A stretch of DNA of 61,019 nucleotides from an uncultured Phycisphaerales bacterium (GTDB lineage: Bacteria > Planctomycetota > Phycisphaerae > Tepidisphaerales > Tepidisphaeraceae), in the NCBI GenBank assembly GCA_903871935.1, contig CAIQIQ010000148.1, positions 1 to 61,019 of the forward strand. The letters are read 5' to 3'. Below are positions 25,309 to 32,619 of the stretch, piece by piece. Position 1 is the first letter of the stretch, and each line of letters starts with the position of its first letter. The translations under genes were made by a program, and so were the position numbers. Below the pieces are notes generated by a model that was not told the origin of the DNA, made no database searches, and was given only the letters and a program-made list of their open reading frames with translations.

Positions 25309-26046
25309 TTAATCAAACTCGTCCCCGCGAAACGTGTTCCCCAGATATGCCGCACGCACTGCCGGATCGTTGATGATCTCGCGCGGGGCGCCTTCTTTGA
25401 AGACCTGGCCATCGTTGATGATTAGAGCCCGATCACATACCTTGAGTGTTTGGGCGACGTTGTGATCAGTGATCAGCACCGATTTGCCGAACTGCTCGCG
25501 CAGTCGCTTCACCTCGCGTTGCAGGTCTTCTACTGCGATCGGGTCTACGCCAGAGAAGGGCTCGTCCAGCAGGATTAGTTCCGGATCCGTCACCAGTGCG
25601 CGGGCGATCTCAAGTTTTCGCCGCTCTCCGCCAGAAAGAGTATCCGCCAGTTGATTTCGCGTCTTGGTCAGCCCGTAATGCTCCAGCAGCTCCGTTGCCC
25701 GTTGTTCACGCTGCTTTTTCGTGAGATCGAGCGTCTCCAGGATAGCCATCAGATTCGACCAGACGCTAAGACGCCGGAAGTCGGAACGTTCCTGCGGCAG
25801 GTAGCCGATTCCCAATCGAGCGCGGCGGTACATCGGCAACAGCGAGATATCTTTCTCCTGGAAGTAAACAGTTCCAGAATCAGGAGTTACCATCCCAAGG
25901 ATCATTCGGAAGCTAGTGGTCTTTCCCGCGCCGTTGCGCCCCAGAAGGCCGACAATCTCGTTGTGATTAATGTGAAATGACACTTTGTCCACGACCGTCC
26001 GGCCGGAGTAGCTCTTCACCAGATTATCGGTCCGAAGCAATTCCAC
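25309..26046 (-). CDS. lptB: LPS export ABC transporter ATP-binding protein LptB
   Basis: LptB is the ATPase that drives LptFG-mediated extraction of lipopolysaccharide from the inner membrane. The sequence shows Walker A GRNGAGKT (residues 36-43), the ABC signature LSGGERRKLEIARAL, Walker B ELILLDEPF and the H-loop ITDHN. Length is 245 residues, close to E. coli LptB (241). The segment LTITDHNVAQTL and the GYLPQE region agree with LptB rather than a generic ABC protein. I prefer GTG 26046 (GAGGTG just upstream and standard N-terminus VELLRTDNLVKSYSG) over the GTG at 26073. The other lpt genes are not in the window. Together with lpxD and bamA it shows an LPS-type outer membrane. Confidence 0.9.
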   Translation of the reverse strand: MELLRTDNLVKSYSGRTVVDKVSFHINHNEIVGLLGRNGAGKTTSFRMILGMVTPDSGTVYFQEKDISLLPMYRRARLGIGYLPQERSDFRRLSVWSNLMAILETLDLTKKQREQRATELLEHYGLTKTRNQLADTLSGGERRKLEIARALVTDPELILLDEPFSGVDPIAVEDLQREVKRLREQFGKSVLITDHNVAQTLKVCDRALIINDGQVFKEGAPREIINDPAVRAAYLGNTFRGDEFD

Positions 26047-26507
26047 GGCACCTCGTTGTTGGGGTAGTGCCACAGTGTGAGAATGGAGCGTAAGAAATCA
26101 AGCCCGTGCAGGCCTGTGGATAACCGGTGGAGAACTCGGAGCGGTCCGATATCTGCAGGATGATCCAATCACGTAATGTACCTGAGATATGGCCCCCTCA
26201 GACGAGTTCGGCATCCACAAGGTACAAATAGATGCAGGCGTATATGGTTGTAACTACCTGTAATACAGGTGGTTATGACGCTAAGATCGTTCTCAAAAGG
26301 ATACCAAACAGAACCATATGTGGTTGCTCACCAGACGTTAATGTTCGCGGTTCTTGACATATACCGGAACTTGTGCTTACGCACAGTCGATGTGGATAAC
26401 TTGTTATTTCGACCCTCCATTGCCTTGACAAATGCGAGCGGACGCTCTCTATAGGACTCACGTTCGTTTGCGTCCCGATTCCGTTGCTTTGGAGCAAGTT
26501 TGCATTC
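26047..26507. other. AT-richer intergenic region with DnaA boxes (possible replication or regulatory site)
   Basis: Between divergent lptB and ispE lie about 460 bp of comparatively AT-rich DNA. It holds two perfect DnaA boxes (TGTGGATAA at 26115-26123 and 26391-26399), one near match (TTACGCACA at 26377-26385) and a palindrome (26251-26275). A -35-like TTGACA lies at 26354-26359. The combination is like a small origin or a DnaA-regulated promoter, but no AT-rich unwinding element is clear and dnaA/dnaN are not nearby. Confidence 0.45.
26251..26275. promoter_or_regulatory. Long hyphenated palindrome, operator-like
   Basis: TAACTACCTGTA (26251-26262) and TACAGGTGGTTA (26264-26275) are inverted copies with a single mismatch and one central base. 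Such dyads are typical of dimeric regulator-binding sites. It stands between divergent lptB and ispE, so it could control either. Confidence 0.5.
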
Positions 26508-27374
26508 ATGTTGATGCTGCGTTCCCATGCCAAGGTGAATCTGTATCTGCGCGTTGGGCCGCGCCGTCCGGATGGGTTCCACGATCTTGTATCGTGGTTC
26601 TGCTCGCTTGGACTTGCTGATGAATTGGAGGTTGGGAAAACGTCCGCAGGAGCCGCGGGGGCAGTAACGCTGACGTGCGATCAGCCGGATGTTCCCTGCG
26701 ATGGGCGCAACCTGATTCTCAGGGCAGCTGCGTCCCTCGGCGAAACTAGCCGACCTGCACTGGATATCCACCTTCGCAAGCGGATTCCCATGGGCGGCGG
26801 ACTTGGCGGCGGAAGTTCCAATGCCGCGGCGGCCTTGCGCGGTCTGCAGGAAGTGTGGGGGATGCGGCTTTCTCCCGAACGCGAGATGGAGATCGCCGCC
26901 CAGCTTGGCAGTGATGTGCCGTTTTTCCTGCGACAGCCTTCGGCTATCTGCCGTGGGCGAGGCGAACAGGTGACCCCGGTCGCACCACCTGCTGCACGTG
27001 CGTGTCTGTTGCTGCTTCCGCCGATTGCCATGCCAACTCCCGTCGTCTATCGCAAGTTCGATGAGATGGGCCTGGGCACCGATCTGGATCTGGTCGAGAC
27101 GAAACTGCCTCGAACTGATCTGCCAACGAACGAGCTTCTGCGGCTGCTCAGCAATGATCTGGAGCCCCCTGCGTTCGCCATCTCACCAGAGCTGGCCAAG
27201 ATACGGAATCGCGCCGAGCAGCTCGCACAGCGCCCAATTCGCATGAGTGGCAGCGGCTCAACCCTCTTTACGCTTTACGACCGGGAACCTCAGGCGCAGG
27301 ATGCGGCCAGGGAGATGCAACAGGCACTGGGTATCTCTTGCCTGGGCTGCTCGCTCGGCAGATCAGCCCTGTGA
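26508..27374 (+). CDS. ispE: 4-diphosphocytidyl-2-C-methyl-D-erythritol kinase IspE
   Basis: IspE phosphorylates CDP-methylerythritol in the MEP pathway of isoprenoid synthesis. The protein starts with the family's AKVNLYLRVGPRRPDGFHDL, has the GHMP-kinase ATP loop IPMGGGLGGGSSNAAAAL and the C-terminal MSGSGSTLF glycine-rich motif. Length is 288 residues from ATG 26508, normal for IspE. A second ATG six bases on (26514) would shorten it by two residues; a TTG at 26484 has no support. The 3' end overlaps the convergent PH-domain gene by 12 bases. No other MEP gene is near. It is downstream of the palindrome-containing region. Confidence 0.9.
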   Translation: MLMLRSHAKVNLYLRVGPRRPDGFHDLVSWFCSLGLADELEVGKTSAGAAGAVTLTCDQPDVPCDGRNLILRAAASLGETSRPALDIHLRKRIPMGGGLGGGSSNAAAALRGLQEVWGMRLSPEREMEIAAQLGSDVPFFLRQPSAICRGRGEQVTPVAPPAARACLLLLPPIAMPTPVVYRKFDEMGLGTDLDLVETKLPRTDLPTNELLRLLSNDLEPPAFAISPELAKIRNRAEQLAQRPIRMSGSGSTLFTLYDREPQAQDAAREMQQALGISCLGCSLGRSAL

Positions 27375-27908
27375 TGCGTTATCGATTTCGGTCAGCCCGC
27401 GCTGGCGCTTGGCGGACAGGACACTGCTCTTGAGGTGCTCCAAGACCTGCATTCCTCCTGGAATGGAGCGCATGATCAGATGCGGCATGCGCTCATCGTT
27501 GGTGGTCAGTTCGATGGTTCCCGCGCCGACGATCCGCTCCAGCAGGCCTTGCTTGAAGTTGATGTGGTCTACGTACCACAGTTCCAGCGAGTCGATCTGA
27601 CGTGTGAGCATGCCTCGCTGAAAATCGATGCGATAGTTGGTGATGCGATAACGCAGTGACTTCTGAAACGCCACCTGCACCATCACGACGGCGATCGCCA
27701 GGACGATCCCGCCAACGATCAGCCACCACCGACCATATCCTTTGCTTTGCAGGAAGATCGGCACCATGACCAGCACTGCCGCAATGAGAAAGCTGATAAA
27801 CAACGTTCCGGAGCGTCCAACCCACGACGGGGGGCCATCAAAGAAGACCTGTTCCTCAATGGGTGCCCGGCGATCCGACGGTGGCTGTGCATTGGGTTGC
27901 TGGCTCAT
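27363..27908 (-). CDS. PH-domain (DUF304/bPH2-type) membrane protein
   Basis: A 181-residue inner-membrane protein: an acidic, proline-rich N-terminus (MSQQPNAQPPSDRRAP), two transmembrane helices (about residues 35-54 and 60-80) and a C-terminal bacterial PH-like beta domain containing YRITNYRIDFQRGMLTRQID and a later GAGTIELTTND. The architecture is that of the YdbS/YdbT group, whose function is mostly unknown but often involves membrane or stress responses. The 3' end overlaps ispE, so the genes converge. It lies 27 bp after the PocR-GAF-SpoIIE phosphatase gene on the same strand and may be cotranscribed with it. Confidence 0.8.
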   Translation of the reverse strand: MSQQPNAQPPSDRRAPIEEQVFFDGPPSWVGRSGTLFISFLIAAVLVMVPIFLQSKGYGRWWLIVGGIVLAIAVVMVQVAFQKSLRYRITNYRIDFQRGMLTRQIDSLELWYVDHINFKQGLLERIVGAGTIELTTNDERMPHLIMRSIPGGMQVLEHLKSSVLSAKRQRGLTEIDNASQG

Positions 27909-27935
27909 CGCATGCCTCTCTCGATGCCAATACTA

Positions 27936-29654
27936 TCATAGAAATCGAGCAACAATCATCGAAATATCGTCTGACTGCTTCCGCAATCCCACGAACCGCT
28001 GCATCGACCAGCGCACGTTCTCCGCAATCTGGTGTGCGTTTTCGCCGCCACGCTGCAGGGCTTCGATGATACGTTCCTTGCCGAAGAGCTGATTCTCGAA
28101 GTCCATCGCTTCAGCAAGCCCATCTGTATAGAGCAGCAGCACATCCCCTGACTGCAGCTCGATGAACGATTGAGAGAATGGTTCATCCGGATCCACACCT
28201 AGAACCATGTTTCCGCCGGGCAGCTCGGTGACCTCTCCCTTGCGCAGCAGCATGGCTGGGGGGTGGCCGGCATTGGCATAGGTGAAGCGCCGGTTGCGGG
28301 TATCGATCACGCCGTAGAACAACGTGATGAACTCAGATGGATCGGTATCGCGGCAGACCATCACGTTCACCCGCCGCAGCACCTCATACAGGTAGTAGTG
28401 ATTGTCCACCTGAGCACGCAATGACGCACGCACCGACGCCATAATCAGCGATGCGGGAACGCCCTTTCCGGCCACATCCGCAACCACCAGCCCGAGGTTG
28501 TCATCAGGAAGCTTGATGAAATCGAGGAAGTCGCCCCCGAGTTCGTAGCAGGGCACGTAGATGCAGGCGAGGTCCAGCCCCGGCGCTTCCGGGGGCTGCT
28601 GCGGCACCAGGCGGCGCTGGATATCGGCCGCCATCCGCACCTGTTCATCAAGCCGCTCTGCCTCCAGCGACTCGACCAGCAAACGGGCATTCTCGATTGC
28701 GGCGGCCGCCTGAGCGGCCACGGCTTTGAGCAGATCAACGCGCAGTTGGCTGAAGTGCTGCTCCTGGCTGGTATAAACCCGCAGCACCCCAATGGAGCGG
28801 CCTTTGTAGCGCATTCCGACAGACAGCATCGAGACAATCTCTTCCTGCAGCGACTCATCCGGGAACAGCACGCGCGGATCGCTGGCCATGTTGCGCACAT
28901 AGCAGAAGCCGGCTGGCCCCAGAGCTTCGCGATCGATCGCGGCCGAGGAGAGGTGGATTGGCCCTTTGCTGAGATAGCGCTCAGAAAGATTGTGCACGGC
29001 CTTGATGACCAGCTCATCCTTCTCGGGATCAATCAGGCGGATGGAAGCCGCCTTAACGTCCATGATCTGCGTAACCATTTCGACGGTTCGCTGCAGCACT
29101 TTGCCCACTTCGCGGGCGTCGGCCATCAGCATCGACACGTTGTAGACGGCCGTCAGTTCATTGATCCGCTGACGAAGTTGGAACTCCTGGTAGCAGAGAC
29201 GGGCAACCGCGTTGGCCAGCAGGAAGAGGAACTGGATCGCCGCCGACTTGGTATTCTTCTGCCGCTGGAACTGGCTGAAGATCTGCTTGAGGGTGCGTGT
29301 ATCAAGCTGGTGCCGCTCGGCGATGGTTGCGAGTTTCGATTCATCGGCGGTGCTCATGGCGCCGCCGCTGGACATGCGGATGGTGCCCAGTCGCTGGTTA
29401 TTGACGATGATGGGCGCGACATATTCCCGCCCCTCGCGCATCGGGCCGGGCACGTTTTCCTCGGCCGCTTCGATGGCCTGCTGCCGGCGCAAGAAGTCGC
29501 TTGTTGGTTGTGGCGCGGTAATGAGGTTCCCGGCCGCATCGGTGATGGTGACCTTCACCTCCGCGATGGAAGAGAAACTGTCCTGGATCTCCTGAAGAGT
29601 TGGGAGATCCATGAAGTCCGTGAGGCGAAGATGGTCCGGATCGAGATTGGACAT
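27936..29654 (-). CDS. PocR-GAF-SpoIIE type PP2C phosphatase
   Basis: A cytoplasmic signalling phosphatase that likely acts on an anti-anti-sigma or similar phosphoserine partner. Order of domains: PocR-like sensor (about 10-170; LPTLQEIQDSFSSIAEVKV and ITDAAGNLIT), GAF (about 190-340; ASIRLIDPEKDELVIKAVHN), then a SpoIIE/PPM catalytic domain (about 365-572) with YELGGDFLDF, LVVADVAGKGVPASL, TYANAGHPPAML, LLLYTDGLAEAM and QSDDISMIVARF, all metal-binding aspartates present. No membrane segment. Its gene ends the run of minus-strand genes that includes the heme operon, 143 bp away; it may respond to a redox or small-molecule signal, which is inference. Confidence 0.88.
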   Translation of the reverse strand: MSNLDPDHLRLTDFMDLPTLQEIQDSFSSIAEVKVTITDAAGNLITAPQPTSDFLRRQQAIEAAEENVPGPMREGREYVAPIIVNNQRLGTIRMSSGGAMSTADESKLATIAERHQLDTRTLKQIFSQFQRQKNTKSAAIQFLFLLANAVARLCYQEFQLRQRINELTAVYNVSMLMADAREVGKVLQRTVEMVTQIMDVKAASIRLIDPEKDELVIKAVHNLSERYLSKGPIHLSSAAIDREALGPAGFCYVRNMASDPRVLFPDESLQEEIVSMLSVGMRYKGRSIGVLRVYTSQEQHFSQLRVDLLKAVAAQAAAAIENARLLVESLEAERLDEQVRMAADIQRRLVPQQPPEAPGLDLACIYVPCYELGGDFLDFIKLPDDNLGLVVADVAGKGVPASLIMASVRASLRAQVDNHYYLYEVLRRVNVMVCRDTDPSEFITLFYGVIDTRNRRFTYANAGHPPAMLLRKGEVTELPGGNMVLGVDPDEPFSQSFIELQSGDVLLLYTDGLAEAMDFENQLFGKERIIEALQRGGENAHQIAENVRWSMQRFVGLRKQSDDISMIVARFL

Positions 29655-29796
29655 GCCTGCAAGTATCGCAGCCGGCCCGGTTCACCGGGCCTTAAGAATG
29701 AGGATTGTAAGGCGACTGCGGCGGTGTGCAATCCGTCGGCAGTGCCCGCGGCGCCGATCCAGCAGACTCGGCGGCAGAGCGGTATCCGAAAGGCGG

Positions 29797-31551
29797 CTAT
29801 CGCGGTTTGCGCGAGCCGCTCCTTACCGCGGGAGGCGGCAGCACACTGCGCTTGATGAGAGCGCCGGCGACAGCGCCATATGTCTGTCCATCGTGCGTTG
29901 TGCTGTGGCAGATCAGCGAGCAGGTCCCCTGGTTGGCTCCTGTGGGCGCCCACTCCAGTTTTCCGTTTGGCAATGGACGGACGATTGAAGTGTCGAAGTT
30001 GATCAGTCGCTGATTGCTGGGCGATCCCTGCGTTTGCGAGATGCCATGCGAGTCATGACAGACTGAGCAGGGAGTGTTCTCCCCGTAGATGTGCTTGAAG
30101 TGCGGTTTGAACGGTGTACCGGCGCCAAACGGCGCCTCTGAGGCAAACGCGTTGCGATCGTGGCATTTGTAGCAGAGGGCATAGGCCGATTCGCTCTCGA
30201 TGGTCCCATCCGCGGTAGAGTAGTTGGCGGCAAGAAGGCGCAGATTGCTTGAGCCATGGGGACCGCGGGCGCCGGTACCGCCACCGGCCGGACTGGATTC
30301 AGAGGCATGGCAATCACTGCAATAGATGACAGTCGTGGTGGTGTAGCCGGGTCTGAGGCTCGGGACGTTGCTGCTCTTGCCTGCGACCTCCACCGGATGG
30401 AAGGAGATGGCCCCGGCATCGAACTGGAGCCGCTTGTTTGTCTGCATGATCTGGCGCGGAATGACGGTGACCATGTTGGCGGGCGGGTTGCCATGACACT
30501 TGAAACAGACCTGGTATTCGTATACAGCGGGTGTCACGGCCGTACCCAACGCATTCACGCCGTCGATACTACCCAGTCGGGGCGAGATCGCCGGTGCACC
30601 TGTTGCGGAGGCATTGCCCATCGTATGGGCGTTATGGCAGTCAGTGCATACCGACTCGTTGGGTATATGCGTCTTGACGGCTACCGACGTATTGGTGTCG
30701 TGATGACTGAACTTGGCAATATCGGTCGCGATATTCAGGCGTGGTTGTGTGGCCTGAGAGCCATGGCAAGTGCTGGCGGTGCAGGTGGCGGTAACGGTAG
30801 TGCCCTTGAGCAGGTATGGCCCGCTGGGCGAGCTATGTGACTGGTGGCACGTCGAACACCTGCTGTGCGCTGTTACTGTTGTGGTATTGGCGACATGGCA
30901 CGCGGTACAGAGTTGCGATGCCGTGTTATCCATTACCAGGAACTTGCCAAACTGGTTGTCGTGCGCATCGTGGCAACTGGTGCATTGCAGTTCGTGGTTG
31001 CTATCAAGTTTCACCGCGGGAGGCAATCCTGTTGGGTTCATCAGCTTGTGGTTCTTCTGCAGCAAAGCCTGATCAAAAGGAAACGAGATGGGGTGGTCGT
31101 CGGACAGGTTGGTTCCCAGGTTCGCTACCCCGGCCGGCATCCGGGTTACGCCTCCTGCCATGGCAATGTCCTGGGTGCGTGAGAGAACATTGCCCAGCGC
31201 GATGGTCCCATCATGGCACGACAGACAGAGCTTGGACGATCCGGTCGGCTGGCCAGGCGTGGCCTGAAGCGAGTTGCTGCGGTAGGGCGAGTATGCACTG
31301 GTTGGCGTTGCACGGTTCCAAAGTGGCTGAACGGGCGACGAATGGTGGGCGACATGGCAGAAAATGCAGACCTGGTCCTCGGTCGTCGCGCGAATGTTTC
31401 CAGGGCCGGATATTGACAGATTATGCGGGCTGTTGAAGACGCTCATCTGTTGCGCATGAACCACAGATGGTCCTGCCATGAGCACAGACAATGCAAATGC
31501 CGCGATTCTCAGTGTCAACTGGAGAGGCGATAGGAAACGGTTCCTCGTCAT
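29797..31551 (-). CDS. Exported multiheme cytochrome c, up to 12 hemes
   Basis: A 584-residue cytochrome with a signal peptide (about 1-34, ending VVHAQ). Ten canonical CXXCH sites lie at C62, C109, C190, C215, C232, C302, C349, C411, C460 and C495, plus a CX4CH at C257-H263 and a CX3CH at C544-H549 that may bind further hemes; many are the paired type seen in Geobacter-like cytochromes (KLCLSCHDGT, CTSCHDAH). Such proteins carry electrons across or outside the outer membrane. It has no lipobox, so outer-surface placement is not proven. The gene overlaps the NHL gene by ATGA and is the last of the conduit operon. The C-terminal tail is basic (LPPPAVRSGSRKPR). Confidence 0.9.
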   Translation of the reverse strand: MTRNRFLSPLQLTLRIAAFALSVLMAGPSVVHAQQMSVFNSPHNLSISGPGNIRATTEDQVCIFCHVAHHSSPVQPLWNRATPTSAYSPYRSNSLQATPGQPTGSSKLCLSCHDGTIALGNVLSRTQDIAMAGGVTRMPAGVANLGTNLSDDHPISFPFDQALLQKNHKLMNPTGLPPAVKLDSNHELQCTSCHDAHDNQFGKFLVMDNTASQLCTACHVANTTTVTAHSRCSTCHQSHSSPSGPYLLKGTTVTATCTASTCHGSQATQPRLNIATDIAKFSHHDTNTSVAVKTHIPNESVCTDCHNAHTMGNASATGAPAISPRLGSIDGVNALGTAVTPAVYEYQVCFKCHGNPPANMVTVIPRQIMQTNKRLQFDAGAISFHPVEVAGKSSNVPSLRPGYTTTTVIYCSDCHASESSPAGGGTGARGPHGSSNLRLLAANYSTADGTIESESAYALCYKCHDRNAFASEAPFGAGTPFKPHFKHIYGENTPCSVCHDSHGISQTQGSPSNQRLINFDTSIVRPLPNGKLEWAPTGANQGTCSLICHSTTHDGQTYGAVAGALIKRSVLPPPAVRSGSRKPR

Positions 31552-32618
31552 GGCCTGGCCTCCGGCTGGGTCGCAGGTAGCGGTGCTGTTCCTGCCAGGT
31601 AGTCAAAAACCTGCACGCGATGGTTATACGAGTCGGCGACCCAGATGCGGTTCTTCGGATCGATGAATATCCCAGTCGGCAGCCAGAATTGACCCGGACC
31701 GCGTCCTTCGCTGCCGAAATTCAGCAGCAAATGACCGTCGGAATCAAAGATCTGCGCTGCCTCGAATCTGTTATCGACGACATACAGGTGGTCCTCGCCA
31801 TCAACATCGAGGCATTTGGGTTGAGCGAAATACCCTGGCATGTCGCCCCTGCCGCCAATGATCTGGGACGTTTTCAGGTCAGGGGAGATCTGCTGCACGC
31901 GGAAGTTCAGGGCATCGGCAACATAGACCCGGCCCAGGTGATCCACGGCAACATCGACCGGGAAGTTGAACTCACCGGGGCGCATACCGCGGCGGCCGAT
32001 CCTTGTCACCTCTTCACCTGCCGGCGAGAGCACGACAATCTGGTGCGCAGCCGAATCAGCGATGAAAACCTGTTTGGTCAAGGGATGTATGGCAATGCCA
32101 CATGGTCGTTTGAGCAGGTTCTTCCCCAAAAGCCCGGTGTATTTGCCCTGAGCGTCGAATACGAAGATCGCGCCGGCAACCGAATCGCTGACCAGCAACC
32201 TCCCGGCCGGATCCCACGCGATCCCGATGGGCAGCGCCATTTGCGGCTGTTTCTCAGCGGGCGCCCACTGAGCGTACCGACGTGTCGCCAGATCAAAGAC
32301 ATGGACAAGCCGCGCGCCGCTGTCGGCGACAAAGAGGCGGTTCACTCCGTCGGTGCACACGGCAAATGGCGTGATCATCCCGTGCTTATCGGGTTTGCCG
32401 AAGATGGCCTGTCCGAGTCCTTCCAACGCCGACCTCCCCGACTTCAGATCCTCGCTGGTGGCGATCTGGCCCACATATCGGATGCGAGCAGGTTCGCTTC
32501 CCCCCGGCCAGACAATGGGCGGGGGCAATGCCGGAAAGATGACGCCGGCATCTCGGGCACAGCCGCAAGCGGCCACGCTCATCAGAACCGACAGCAGGTT
32601 GGCAATGCTCTTGATCAT
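31548..32618 (-). CDS. NHL-repeat lipoprotein (beta-propeller) of the cytochrome operon
   Basis: A 356-residue exported protein with a lipoprotein-type signal: MIKSIANLLSVLMSVAACGC, modified Cys at about residue 18 or 20. The rest consists of NHL-type blades such as NRLFVADSGARLVHVFD, GRLLVSDSVAGAIFVFD, KQVFIADSAAHQIVVLS, GRVYVADALNFRVQQIS, DHLYVVDNRFEAAQIFD and NRIWVADSYNHRVQVFD, six blades being enough to close a propeller. NHL propellers usually bind protein or ligand. It sits between the barrel gene (1-bp gap) and the multiheme cytochrome (4-bp overlap), so it is probably translated with them as part of one complex. The NHL paralogue at 35336-36571 frames the operon. No catalytic residues are known. 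Confidence 0.85.
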   Translation of the reverse strand: MIKSIANLLSVLMSVAACGCARDAGVIFPALPPPIVWPGGSEPARIRYVGQIATSEDLKSGRSALEGLGQAIFGKPDKHGMITPFAVCTDGVNRLFVADSGARLVHVFDLATRRYAQWAPAEKQPQMALPIGIAWDPAGRLLVSDSVAGAIFVFDAQGKYTGLLGKNLLKRPCGIAIHPLTKQVFIADSAAHQIVVLSPAGEEVTRIGRRGMRPGEFNFPVDVAVDHLGRVYVADALNFRVQQISPDLKTSQIIGGRGDMPGYFAQPKCLDVDGEDHLYVVDNRFEAAQIFDSDGHLLLNFGSEGRGPGQFWLPTGIFIDPKNRIWVADSYNHRVQVFDYLAGTAPLPATQPEARP

Positions 32619-32619
32619 G

